From Bacteroidales bacterium (GTDB lineage Bacteria > Bacteroidota > Bacteroidia > Bacteroidales > UBA3824), in assembly GCA_017417315.1 (NCBI GenBank), contig JAFPZK010000084.1, positions 62,001-126,000 of the forward strand: a stretch of 64,000 nucleotides of DNA, in the 5' to 3' direction. The notes beneath the pieces were generated by a model. The model searched no databases. It was not told the origin of the DNA and saw only the letters and a program-made list of their open reading frames with translations. This document shows positions 33,484-41,716 of the stretch, one piece after another (position 1 is the stretch's first letter; each line of letters opens with the position of its first letter). Position numbers and translations under genes: made by a program.

Positions 33484-35181
33484 TTAATCGTTAGGGGTTA
33501 ACAACATTTCGTCAACGGCTTTTCCGGCAGGAATCACGGGATAAATGTTTTCTTGTTTTTCAACCCTGACTTCCAAAAAGTATGCGCCGTCATAATCCAT
33601 CATTCTCTCAACTGCCGGAGACAATGCCTCCAAGGTTTCAACCCTTTCCGCTTTAATTCCGTATGCGTCAACGATTTTCACGAAATCGGGGTTTTGCATT
33701 TCGCCGAAATAATAATGCGAATTGTAATACAAATCTTGAAGTTGACGAATCATTCCGAGGTAATTGTTGTTCAAAAGGACGAGTTTGACGGGCAGTTTAT
33801 ACTGCATAATTGCGCCGAGTTCCTCGATAGTCATCTGAAAACCGCCGTCGCCCATAATGCAGACAACGTTTTTAAACTTTTTCGTATACGCCGCACCGAT
33901 TGCCGCCGGAAGTGCAAAGCCCATTGTTCCCAGACCGCCGGAGGTTATAATCGAATCGCCCTCCTGAAAATTAAAATACCGCGCCGAAGCCATTTGATTT
34001 TGACCGACATCAGCCACAACAGCCGTACTGCCTTTTTTCTTTTCGCTGACAACCCTCACGACCTTTCCCATACGCAGTTTTGAAAGGTTTTCGTTGACGA
34101 CGGTTTCGTTTTCCTTTTGCTGAAATTCCCGCATTTGGTTAAGCCACGAAATATGCGAAGATTTACGAATGAGCGGCAGAATTTTTTGTAAAGCCGACTT
34201 TGCGTCAGAGACAACTCCGACCGCCGGAGAAATAATTTTTCCGACCTCTGACGGGTCAATTTCGATATGAATGATTGCCGCCTGATTTGCGTATTTTTCA
34301 GGTTTACCGATAACGCGGTCAGAAAATCTCATGCCGATAGAGAGCAAAACGTCGCAACGGTTTGTCATCATGTTAGCGGCATAATTTCCGTGAAGTCCCA
34401 CCATTCCGGCAAAACGCGGATTTTCGTTTTCAATACTTGAAAGTCCGAGCAAAGTACTTGCAACGGGCATGTCAAGTTTTTCAGAAAGTTCTTTTACCTC
34501 GTCTTGACAACCTGACAACAAAACGCCGTGTCCTACTATCATAAGCGGACGTTGAGCGTTGTTCAAAAGGGTTGCCGCCTCGTTGATAGCCGTTTCAGAG
34601 GGTTTTAATTTCGGGTGATAACTGCGGATTTTAGTGCATTTTTTATACTCGAATTTTTCAATAATTTGCGTTTGAGCATCTTTTGTGATGTCAAGCAGAA
34701 CGGGACCCGGCCGTCCGCTGCGTGCTATATAAAACGCTTTTGCCATTACGGAAGCGATTTCCGAAGCGGTAGTTATTTGATAATTCCATTTCGTAACCGG
34801 CATCGAAAAACCCACAACGTCAGTTTCCTGAAAAGCGTCATAGCCGAGTTGCGGTTTAACAACCTGCCCCGTAATGCAGACAATCGGAATACTGTCGAGT
34901 TGAGCGTCGGCGATACCTGTCAGAAGATTTGTCGCGCCGGGACCTGAGGTTACCATACACACGCCGACTTTGCGGTTTGCACTTGCATAACCTTCTGCGG
35001 CATGAACCGCACCTTGTTCGTGTCTTACCAAAACGTGGCGGATTTCTTTTTCATGGGTGTAAAAAGAATCGTAAACCGGCAAATTATTGCCGCCCGGATA
35101 GCCGAAAACCGTGTCAACACCCTCTTCGATAAGGGCGAGGGTTATTGCCTCAGCACCCGTAATATTAAATTTGTTTTCCAT
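33484..35181 (-). CDS. ilvB: acetolactate synthase catalytic subunit (first pair)
   Basis: 565 residues with the same marks as its downstream paralogue: GYPGGNNLPVYDSFY, catalytic Glu in VRHEQGAVHAAEGYA, TSGPGATNLLTGIADAQLDS, QETDVVGFSMPVTKWNY and the cofactor site GDGGFQMTIEELGAI with LLNNNYLGM. Both catalytic chains look complete. Having two full ilvBN pairs in tandem suggests enzymes with different substrate preference or feedback control. The start is only 12 nt after the stop of a tiny accessory gene (35194-35553), so transcription from the promoter at 35923 may enter the ilv genes. Confidence 0.94.
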   Translation of the reverse strand: MENKFNITGAEAITLALIEEGVDTVFGYPGGNNLPVYDSFYTHEKEIRHVLVRHEQGAVHAAEGYASANRKVGVCMVTSGPGATNLLTGIADAQLDSIPIVCITGQVVKPQLGYDAFQETDVVGFSMPVTKWNYQITTASEIASVMAKAFYIARSGRPGPVLLDITKDAQTQIIEKFEYKKCTKIRSYHPKLKPSETAINEAATLLNNAQRPLMIVGHGVLLSGCQDEVKELSEKLDMPVASTLLGLSSIENENPRFAGMVGLHGNYAANMMTNRCDVLLSIGMRFSDRVIGKPEKYANQAAIIHIEIDPSEVGKIISPAVGVVSDAKSALQKILPLIRKSSHISWLNQMREFQQKENETVVNENLSKLRMGKVVRVVSEKKKGSTAVVADVGQNQMASARYFNFQEGDSIITSGGLGTMGFALPAAIGAAYTKKFKNVVCIMGDGGFQMTIEELGAIMQYKLPVKLVLLNNNYLGMIRQLQDLYYNSHYYFGEMQNPDFVKIVDAYGIKAERVETLEALSPAVERMMDYDGAYFLEVRVEKQENIYPVIPAGKAVDEMLLTPND

Positions 35182-35193
35182 CTATAATAAAAT

Positions 35194-35553
35194 TCATGCT
35201 AACTCCATTTCGACATTCTGATTATAATAATACGGTTTTTCAGGCAGTATTTTTGAAGTAAGTCTGCCGTTGAAAGGTTTTGCCGTAACATTTTCTTCAT
35301 CAATGAGAGTTACTATATACAAATTGCCTTTTTGCTCTGCAAATCTCAAAATATACGTCAATTCCATATCGCAGTTCATAAAAGAATCTAATTGATATTG
35401 TGATAATTGCGCCGATATATAATTTAAATCGCCGTTATCGTCAACATCAACACAAAGACATAAATAATTAAAACCGTCAGTATCTTGAGCTGTAAAAAGT
35501 TGCGGAACATCATAATATTCCAAAACCTCGCTTATTTTCAGTGTCTTTTTCAT
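35194..35553 (-). CDS. unrecognised 119-residue protein, third gene of a small cassette
   Basis: Acidic protein starting MKKTLKISEVLEYYDVPQLF, with alternating strands (GFNYLCLCVDVDDNGDLNYI; KGNLYIVTLIDEENVTAKPF). The pattern resembles DUF6575-like small proteins of Bacteroidota cassettes, but this is only a tentative likeness. Its ATG overlaps the stop of the 60-residue gene (ATGA, 35550-35553). It has no signal peptide and no membrane segment. A partner, antitoxin-like or phage-defence role is possible from the gene architecture alone. Confidence 0.7.
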   Translation of the reverse strand: MKKTLKISEVLEYYDVPQLFTAQDTDGFNYLCLCVDVDDNGDLNYISAQLSQYQLDSFMNCDMELTYILRFAEQKGNLYIVTLIDEENVTAKPFNGRLTSKILPEKPYYYNQNVEMELA

Positions 35554-35732
35554 CGTTTTATAATTTTTGCAGAGTTAATATCAAATGCTTTTGTCCGCCA
35601 CCATGTATAATGACCGATTTTTTTTCCTGTCTGTTGTAATACACCGTCTTCGGGATTCAAAGTCAATTCCGCAATTCCTTTAAACTTTTTCATCATCGGA
35701 GAAGTCAAATTTTGCGGATTATCTGTTGACAT
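35550..35732 (-). CDS. unrecognised 60-residue protein, second gene of a small cassette
   Basis: Basic protein with an Asn/Pro-rich start (MSTDNPQNLTSPMMKKFKGI) and a C-terminal motif GHYTWWRTKAFDINSAKIIKR. Its ATG overlaps the upstream stop as TAATG and its stop overlaps the next start as ATGA, so the three genes are translationally coupled. The Trp pair and basic tail suggest nucleic-acid or protein binding, but no family is recognised. Confidence 0.65.
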   Translation of the reverse strand: MSTDNPQNLTSPMMKKFKGIAELTLNPEDGVLQQTGKKIGHYTWWRTKAFDINSAKIIKR

Positions 35733-35899
35733 TACCGAAAATCATCTTCGGTTACTTTATCCTGACTCAAAGTAAGACGATACATTTTTTCATTTTTAGG
35801 AATTAATATATCCTGCGGCGGACAGCCCTCAGGCATATCAACTGCCCATTCGATATTATAATACCTTCGGTAATTATCCAATGTGTCGGGTTGTAACAT
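35732..35899 (-). CDS. unrecognised 55-residue protein, first gene of a small cassette
   Basis: Starts at ATG 35897-35899 and ends with TAA at 35732-35734, whose last bases form TAATG with the next gene. The product begins MLQPDTLDNYRRYYNIEWAV and continues with a MPEGCPPQDIL segment and a YRLTLSQDK segment. Coding is supported by the perfect promoter upstream, the coupled overlap and the lack of any competing frame. The function is unknown. Confidence 0.6.
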   Translation of the reverse strand: MLQPDTLDNYRRYYNIEWAVDMPEGCPPQDILIPKNEKMYRLTLSQDKVTEDDFR

Positions 35900-35922
35900 A
35901 ATTTTTCAATATTATACCACGG

Positions 35923-35956
35923 CAAAAGTAATAAAAAAAAATCAATTGATACCAAA
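35923..35956 (-). promoter_or_regulatory. promoter of the small-gene cassette
   Basis: On the minus strand TTTG (35953-35956), a 22-nt spacer and TACTTTTG (35923-35930, perfect -7), 23 nt before the first ATG. It is the only recognised promoter upstream of the cassette and the ilvBN genes. Confidence 0.55.
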
Positions 35957-35964
35957 TTTTATAA

Positions 35965-37764
35965 CTATTTCACAATCATTTTAAACGTCATTCTTTTGCC
36001 AAAGGAAACAAACCGCGCCGAAAATTCACCACTTGGAAGTACAACTTCATTTTCATTTGTCGGGTTCAAAATACGTTTCACTATCTGACCTTTTGAATTG
36101 AAAATCATAATTTCAGCGTCCTCTAAATCAATGTTTTCAACTTTTATAATCGCCGGCGAACCGCTTGAAATAGGATTCGGAAACACTTTTATTTCAGGAT
36201 TTTTTAAAACCTTAATTTCGGGATAATACGGACACGAAAGAATTTTTGTGCCGTCAGTTTTTGTGATTTCGCATTGATAAAAGCCCGAAAATTTATCCTT
36301 GTCGCAAAAAAACTGCTTAGTTTCGCCTTCAAGTTTTTCACCGTTTTTAAACCATTGATAACCCGAATATTCCCGCTCGTAATTGGAAATAAAAACTACG
36401 TCGTAAAACTTCTGATGAATTAAATTTTCACCACAAATAATTGAAGAATAAGCAGTTAAAGCAGAATTTAAAAGCAAATAATTTTCTTTATCTTCTCCGA
36501 CAAGAAAAAAATCAGCCTCAATCAAATAATTCTCCCCTATTTCTTTTGACGGATATTCGGGAACGGAAGAAAAATCCGTAAAAACCTCGTCGCCGTCAAC
36601 AATGCCGTCTGCGACGGGCATTGTTATATTCATTTCGGGGATTCTTTTTGTTCCGTCATAAAATTTGTCCGCAACAGAAAAACCGCTGATTGAAATTTCC
36701 ATCGGTGTAATTTGAGCCTCGGTTTCAGGCACGGAAGTTTCTAAAACATAGTTTTGAGCGTCCGCTCCGCGTAAAGTAAAATTTGCAGTAACGGTATATT
36801 TTCCGACGTCTTTTAAAGGAAATTCTGGCTCGGACAAAAAGCCGATTTCAAGGTCATCGCCGTCAATTTTCACGGAATCAATGTCAGAAATAAAACTATA
36901 ATCGTAAACTTTTTTTGTGCCGTCATAAACTTTGTCAGCAACGTAAAACGATGATATTGAAACTGTTAACGGCAAAATTTTAGCCTCAGTCGTAGCCTCG
37001 TCAACCGTTAAACGGTAATTTCCGCCGTCAGGACCTTCGATTTTAAATTTGCCGGTTAACGTATAAGTACCGACATTTTTGGAAGGGTAAATAATTTTTT
37101 CAGCGAGTTTAAAAGCAATATCGTCGCCCTTTACAATGTTGATTGTGCAACGCGGACTGATAATCGTGTCCGTGCCGTCGTAATATTTGTCAGCAACAGA
37201 AAAACCGTAAGGCGTGGTTTCTTTTTGATAAATCCTCGCCGTTGTGGAAACAATATTCGTTTCCAATTCATAATTTGATGTTATCCAATAATATCCGCCG
37301 AGAGAAACAATCGCAGAAACATTGTATTCTCCGGCGTGTTTTGCAGGGAAATACGGCGTGTTTTGCAATCTGACTACAACGCCGAAACGGTCTTTTTCAA
37401 GAATTTGGGTTTCGTCAAAATTCAAACTGTATTCCCTAACCCGCGAAGTGCCGTCATAAATTTTGCTGCCGACAATAAGAGTGCCGGGATTAATTTTCTT
37501 TTTTGAGATTTCGATTTCCGCTTCCGCCGAAAAATCTTCGCCGGAGGTAACTTTCAGCGTATATTTTCCGGCAGAATAGACGGTGGATTTCAAAGTTTTT
37601 GTGCCGTTAACATAAAACTCCAAACCATCGAAGTCGAAATCAGAAACAAAAAAATCCGCAATTTCAGCACCGTATTCCAAACTGCTTTTGAAACTGTAAT
37701 TTTGCGCGGTAACGTTTTGCAAAACTAAGAAAAATAGCAAAAAGACCGAAACAATTTTATTCAT
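35965..37764 (-). CDS. secreted YDG-repeat protein with type IX sorting domain
   Basis: 599 residues from ATG 37764 (MNKIVSVFLLFFLVLQNVTAQ); a GTG 18 nt upstream is less likely. After the signal peptide come four beta-rich repeats of about 85 residues, each with a YDGT motif (GSKIYDGTSRV, ADKYYDGTDTI, ADKVYDGTKKV, ADKFYDGTKRI), matching YDG domains of bacterial adhesins. The C-terminal 75 residues (KVFPNPISSGSPAIIKVENI, IMIFNSKGQIVKRI, FKMIVK) form a type A sorting domain, which directs cargo to the surface through the type IX secretion system. It is probably a surface adhesin. It stands as a single gene. Confidence 0.85.
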   Translation of the reverse strand: MNKIVSVFLLFFLVLQNVTAQNYSFKSSLEYGAEIADFFVSDFDFDGLEFYVNGTKTLKSTVYSAGKYTLKVTSGEDFSAEAEIEISKKKINPGTLIVGSKIYDGTSRVREYSLNFDETQILEKDRFGVVVRLQNTPYFPAKHAGEYNVSAIVSLGGYYWITSNYELETNIVSTTARIYQKETTPYGFSVADKYYDGTDTIISPRCTINIVKGDDIAFKLAEKIIYPSKNVGTYTLTGKFKIEGPDGGNYRLTVDEATTEAKILPLTVSISSFYVADKVYDGTKKVYDYSFISDIDSVKIDGDDLEIGFLSEPEFPLKDVGKYTVTANFTLRGADAQNYVLETSVPETEAQITPMEISISGFSVADKFYDGTKRIPEMNITMPVADGIVDGDEVFTDFSSVPEYPSKEIGENYLIEADFFLVGEDKENYLLLNSALTAYSSIICGENLIHQKFYDVVFISNYEREYSGYQWFKNGEKLEGETKQFFCDKDKFSGFYQCEITKTDGTKILSCPYYPEIKVLKNPEIKVFPNPISSGSPAIIKVENIDLEDAEIMIFNSKGQIVKRILNPTNENEVVLPSGEFSARFVSFGKRMTFKMIVK

Positions 37765-37799
37765 GATATTTTTTTTTGACACAAACCGACTACAAAAAA

Positions 37800-39242
37800 C
37801 TATTGCTCAAAAAGGTCGTCCAAGACAACCGTTCGTTGAAAAATTCCGCTGTGAACACCGTATTTGAGACCGTATGTGGTTACTAATGTTATCTGAATGT
37901 TGCACTGAGAGTTAACTTTTTCCTTTACATTATTGAGCCGCCCACGGAGTTTTGCTTCGTAATCTTTTTTTACGACAAACTCAGAATCCACAAATTTCAT
38001 TTCACATAAGTTGATGACACGGTCTAAGCGGCTGATTATAAGGTCAATTTGCATACCGTCGTGGTCTTCTGTACCGCGCATAGTCCACGGAGAATTTTCG
38101 GAGGCGACACCGGCAATGCCAAGAGCCTTTTTTATTTGAGGAATGTGGTTGAGGCAAGCATTCTCAAATGCACGTCCCCGCCATACGACAAGCGATTGTG
38201 AATTTTCGTTATCGCTCCAAAAATTTTCTTTACGCCTCCTACCCTCTACTTGGCTTAAATAAAAAAGACAAAACGGATCAATAAGTCTATACAACATATT
38301 GCGCTTGTTGTTTTCAAATGGTTTGTAATACTCAATGAAGTCGCTTTCTTCTAATGCCGAGAGTATCATTGACAGATTGTTGCCTGACCCGATACCTAAT
38401 TCTTCGGAAATTTCGTTACGACTATATCCGCATTGCCGTTTTGACAATAGAAGAACCACTTTTTTGTAATTGTCAGGTTGTCTGAAAATCGAATTAAAAA
38501 GGCGGTCGAACTCTCTTTTTAGTTTTGCTTTGCGGGAATAATACAGACTGTCAATGATTTGCGCAAGGCTTAATCCCCGTTGCACGTAACTAAGATACAT
38601 TGGGATTCCTCCTATCGCCATATATAGTTGCAGAATGTCGTACCGGGTAAGCGTGATTTCGTGTGCTTGCAGAAATTGCTCGGTCTCGTGCAGAGTAAAT
38701 GGCGACAAACTGATTTCTGCGTTAACACGGTCATAAAGTCCGCCATACGAATTAATCAGGTTATCCTGAATCCAAGACGTAGCCGACCCGCAGACAATAA
38801 GCATCAGATTATCCTGACCAGCCCCCCAACCGTTCCAAAAGTGTTCAAAAGCAGTTATGAATCCCGACCGGGGAGTGTCCAACCACGGCATTTCGTCAAT
38901 GAATACTACCAAGCGGCTACCTTTGTCCGCTTTTGAAAGTAAGTCTGCAAGGCAATCAAAAGCGTCCATCCAATTTTTGAGAGTATTTGCAGAATTATAG
39001 CCGTACCGTTTGAGTGAAGACGAAAACGCTTCTAATTGTGCATTCAAAAGGTTGGTATCCAATAATTCTGACGGAGACAACCCCGTATGGTAAAAAGCAA
39101 ACTCGTCTTTGAATAATTCCCTGATTAAGAACGTTTTACCGACACGCCTACGACCATAAACCGCCACAAGTTGCGATTCATTGCAGCGGTATATGTCCAT
39201 TAGTTCGTCAATTTCTTTTTTTCGTCCAATTATTTTGCCCAT
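37800..39242 (-). CDS. intact AAA ATPase, ATPase_2/DUF234 type
   Basis: 480 residues: Walker A YGRRRVGKTF (about residues 30-39), Walker B VVFIDEMPWLDTP, sensor VCGSATSWIQ, a winged-helix-like middle (GYSRNEISEELGIGSGNNLS) and a C-terminal nuclease-like domain with QIDLIIS and INLCEMKF, which keeps the D and ExK residues of PD-(D/E)XK enzymes. Its relative at 12661-13951 is broken. Members are multicopy in Bacteroidota and of unknown function. A long hairpin with a poly-A loop lies 69 nt upstream of its start, the same arrangement as for the other ATPase genes in the window. Confidence 0.87.
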   Translation of the reverse strand: MGKIIGRKKEIDELMDIYRCNESQLVAVYGRRRVGKTFLIRELFKDEFAFYHTGLSPSELLDTNLLNAQLEAFSSSLKRYGYNSANTLKNWMDAFDCLADLLSKADKGSRLVVFIDEMPWLDTPRSGFITAFEHFWNGWGAGQDNLMLIVCGSATSWIQDNLINSYGGLYDRVNAEISLSPFTLHETEQFLQAHEITLTRYDILQLYMAIGGIPMYLSYVQRGLSLAQIIDSLYYSRKAKLKREFDRLFNSIFRQPDNYKKVVLLLSKRQCGYSRNEISEELGIGSGNNLSMILSALEESDFIEYYKPFENNKRNMLYRLIDPFCLFYLSQVEGRRRKENFWSDNENSQSLVVWRGRAFENACLNHIPQIKKALGIAGVASENSPWTMRGTEDHDGMQIDLIISRLDRVINLCEMKFVDSEFVVKKDYEAKLRGRLNNVKEKVNSQCNIQITLVTTYGLKYGVHSGIFQRTVVLDDLFEQ

Positions 39243-39310
39243 ACTTGTAAAACTTTGATTTTAAGTGCAAAATAACATAAAATATTTTTATAAAACAATT
39301 TTTTTAAACG

Positions 39311-39356
39311 TTAATCGTCCACGAACTCCTAAAAAAAGCATTTCGTGGACGATTAA
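39311..39356. repeat. TCGTCCACGAA hairpin upstream of the intact ATPase
   Basis: TTAATCGTCCACGAA (39311-39325) and its exact complement (39342-39356) enclose a 16-nt loop CTCCTAAAAAAAGCAT. The arms differ from the TTTGGCGG repeats, but the loop shares CTAAAAAA with them. No T run follows. The rest of 39243-39395 is AT-rich without visible genes. Confidence 0.75.
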
Positions 39357-39395
39357 GAGGCAGAAAATTCAAGCAGAGAATAAATCATTCGCTAT

Positions 39396-40001
39396 TTATT
39401 GTATCGACAAAATATATTTCTTGATAATCGAAATACCTTTTTCGTTGTCGCCGCCCTGAGGTATAATGATGTCGGCATAACGCTTTGTCGGCTCAATAAA
39501 CTCTAAGTGCATAGGCTTCAAGACGTTAACATAACGCTCCATGACCATTTCCGCCGTTCTGCCGCGCTCCAAAACGTCGCGTTTGATAATCCTTATCAAA
39601 CGCTCGTCGGAGTCGGTGTCTACAAAAATCTTTAAATCCATCAAATCCCGTAACTCTTTCTTAATCAAAGACATAATACCTTCAACAATCATTACGGGTT
39701 TCGGCTCTACGTGAATTGTCTCTTTCAAACGGTTGGAGATAACGTAGGAATAAGTCGGCTGCTCTACCGCCTGACCGCTTTTAAGCATAGAAATATGCTC
39801 AAACAACAAGTCCCAGTCAAAAGCGTTAGGGTGGTCAAAATTTATTTGCCGCCTTTGTTCAGGTGTTAAGCCGTCCGTTTGGTTATAATATGAATCCAAC
39901 GGTATAACAGCCACATTATCAGGCGGTAATGTTTCCGCTATTTTTTTTACGACGGTCGTTTTGCCGCAGCCCGTACCGCCGGCTATTCCTATTATTATCA
40001 T
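39396..40001 (-). CDS. udk: uridine kinase
   Basis: 201 residues. It phosphorylates uridine and cytidine to UMP and CMP in pyrimidine salvage. The P-loop GIAGGTGCGKTTV is at residues 4-16; LDSYYNQ and the NFDHPNAFDWDLL motif are typical of the family, as are VEGIMSLI and IFVDTDSDERLIRRI-like (here LIRIIKRDVLERGR). The length is normal. It lies 9 nt after recA and is probably co-transcribed, although they share no function. Confidence 0.93.
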   Translation of the reverse strand: MIIIGIAGGTGCGKTTVVKKIAETLPPDNVAVIPLDSYYNQTDGLTPEQRRQINFDHPNAFDWDLLFEHISMLKSGQAVEQPTYSYVISNRLKETIHVEPKPVMIVEGIMSLIKKELRDLMDLKIFVDTDSDERLIRIIKRDVLERGRTAEMVMERYVNVLKPMHLEFIEPTKRYADIIIPQGGDNEKGISIIKKYILSIQ

Positions 40002-40010
40002 TTTGTCTAA

Positions 40011-41102
40011 CTATTCTTCGGGTTCTTTTTCTTGTTCAGGGTCTTCTACTTTTTCGTCGTCAGAAAGGTCGGCTGAAAAATTATCGCCTTTCATCTGAGC
40101 CCTTACTTTATCCTCTATTTCTTTTGAAAGTTCTTTGTTTTCGCCGAGAAGTTGAAGCACGGCATCACGTCCCTGACCGATTTTGCTGTCGCCGTAACTA
40201 AACCATGAACCGCTCTTTTTAACGATTCCTAATTCAACGGCGGTGTCAACAAGTTCGCCCGTAAACGAAATTCCCGTACCAAACATCAAGTCGAATTCCG
40301 CTTTTTTGAAAGGCGGCGCAACTTTGTTTTTAACAACTTTCACCTTGATTCTGCCGCCGATAACGTCCTCACCGTCTTTGATTTGTCCGATTCTGCGGAC
40401 ATCAAGCCTCAAAGAAGAATAGAATTTCAAAGCGTTACCGCCGGTTGTGGTTTCAGGGTTGCCGAAAAGAACACCGATTTTGTCCCTCAACTGGTTAATA
40501 AAAATAACGCAAGTATTTGTTTTTGAAATGTTTGCCGTAAGTTTTCTCAAAGCCTGCGACATCAAACGGGCTTGAAGTCCCATTTTAGAATCGCCCATTT
40601 CGCCTTCGATTTCGGCTCTCGGTGTAAGTGCCGCAACAGAGTCTATAACGATGATGTCGAGTGCGCCAGAGCGGATAAGAGAGTCTGCGATTTCTAAGGC
40701 TTGTTCGCCGCAATCAGGCTGAGAGATAAGAAGTTGTGAAACGTCAACGCCAAGATTTTCTGCATACGTGCGGTCAAAAGCGTGTTCTGCGTCGATGATT
40801 GCCGCAATGCCGCCGAGTTTCTGAGCCTCGGCAATAGCGTGAATTGCGAGCGTTGTTTTACCAGAGGATTCAGGTCCGAAAATTTCAATCACCCTGCCTC
40901 TCGGATAACCGCCGATACCGATTGCAAAATCCAATCCTAACGAACCCGTCGGAATACAAGGCACCTCCTCGGTAACTTTATCGCCGAGTTTCATAATCGT
41001 ACCCTTACCGTAATCTTTGTCTATTTTGTCAAGCGCAAGTTGCAATGCTTTAAGGCGTTCTGCCTTTGCGTCAACAGGCGCAGCCGTTTCTTTTTTTGCC
41101 AT
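40011..41102 (-). CDS. recA: recombinase A
   Basis: 363 residues. RecA forms filaments on single-stranded DNA for strand exchange and triggers LexA-type self-cleavage. Marks are Walker [10 protein letters not shown] (about residues 76-84), Walker [11 protein letters not shown], the [28 protein letters not shown] segment split over L1 and its flanks, [16 protein letters not shown] (L2) and an acidic C-terminal tail. The length is standard. It is led by a promoter with both boxes at ideal spacing. No SOS-box was identified by eye, and Bacteroidota LexA sites differ from those of E. coli. Confidence 0.97.
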   Translation of the reverse strand: MAKKETAAPVDAKAERLKALQLALDKIDKDYGKGTIMKLGDKVTEEVPCIPTGSLGLDFAIGIGGYPRGRVIEIFGPESSGKTTLAIHAIAEAQKLGGIAAIIDAEHAFDRTYAENLGVDVSQLLISQPDCGEQALEIADSLIRSGALDIIVIDSVAALTPRAEIEGEMGDSKMGLQARLMSQALRKLTANISKTNTCVIFINQLRDKIGVLFGNPETTTGGNALKFYSSLRLDVRRIGQIKDGEDVIGGRIKVKVVKNKVAPPFKKAEFDLMFGTGISFTGELVDTAVELGIVKKSGSWFSYGDSKIGQGRDAVLQLLGENKELSKEIEDKVRAQMKGDNFSADLSDDEKVEDPEQEKEPEE

Positions 41103-41127
41103 TTTCTTTTCTTTTAAATTTATTGCA

Positions 41128-41159
41128 CAAACGTAATAATTTTTTTTCGTAGCGGCAAA
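41128..41159 (-). promoter_or_regulatory. promoter of recA
   Basis: On the minus strand TTTG (41156-41159), a 20-nt spacer and TACGTTTG (41128-41135), both boxes perfect, 25 nt before the ATG. Confidence 0.65.
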
Positions 41160-41173
41160 TTTTTTTGCGCTTT

Positions 41174-41665
41174 TTAAGAAACCGAATTAAAAAGGTCTTC
41201 GTCTTCCATTTGCGACTCCAAGAATCCAACATCGTCCTTTAAATTAGCCTTGTCTAACGCCGCCGCAACAGCCAAACGGTCGCAACGCTCGTTTTCTTTG
41301 GTCTCGTTATGACCCTTTATCCATACGAATTTTACTTTATGACGGTTATAAATTTCTAAAAAACGTTTCCAAAGGTCAGAATTTTTTTTGCCTTTAAAGT
41401 TCTTTTTTACCCAGCCGAAAACCCAGCCTTTTTCAACGCTGTTAACAACATATTGAGAGTCAGAATATATAGTAACGTTCATGCCGTCTTTTTTCAAGGC
41501 TTCCAAACCGATGATAACGGCTAAAAGTTCCATACGGTTATTTGTTGTCGACTTAAATCCTTCCGAAATTTCCCGTCTGTAAGGGCCTGAAAGCAAGACA
41601 ACCCCGTAACCGCCAGGTCCGGGATTGCCGCGTGAAGCACCGTCAGTATAAATTATTATATCCAT
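41174..41665 (-). CDS. rnhA: ribonuclease HI
   Basis: 163 residues. It cuts RNA in RNA-DNA hybrids with Mg. The four catalytic acids are visible: D8 in [14 protein letters not shown], Glu in [12 protein letters not shown], Asp in [11 protein letters not shown] and Asp in [12 protein letters not shown]; the active-site His is in [10 protein letters not shown]. The length is normal. The basic handle region ([13 protein letters not shown]) is present. It lies between btuG and recA on the same strand, with its own promoter. Confidence 0.95.
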   Translation of the reverse strand: MDIIIYTDGASRGNPGPGGYGVVLLSGPYRREISEGFKSTTNNRMELLAVIIGLEALKKDGMNVTIYSDSQYVVNSVEKGWVFGWVKKNFKGKKNSDLWKRFLEIYNRHKVKFVWIKGHNETKENERCDRLAVAAALDKANLKDDVGFLESQMEDEDLFNSVS

Positions 41666-41686
41666 TTAATTTTACTTTTTTCGGTG

Positions 41687-41716
41687 CAAATGTAATAACT
41701 TTTTTTAATTCTCAAA
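41687..41716 (-). promoter_or_regulatory. promoter of rnhA
   Basis: On the minus strand TTTG (41713-41716), an 18-nt spacer and TACATTTG (41687-41694, perfect -7), 21 nt before the ATG. The -33 box lies within the end of the btuG-like gene. Confidence 0.5.

Noticed and set aside
39265..39459. 64-codon open frame on the plus strand
   Set aside because: It runs through the 39311-39356 hairpin into the 3' end of udk and has no promoter or recognisable product.
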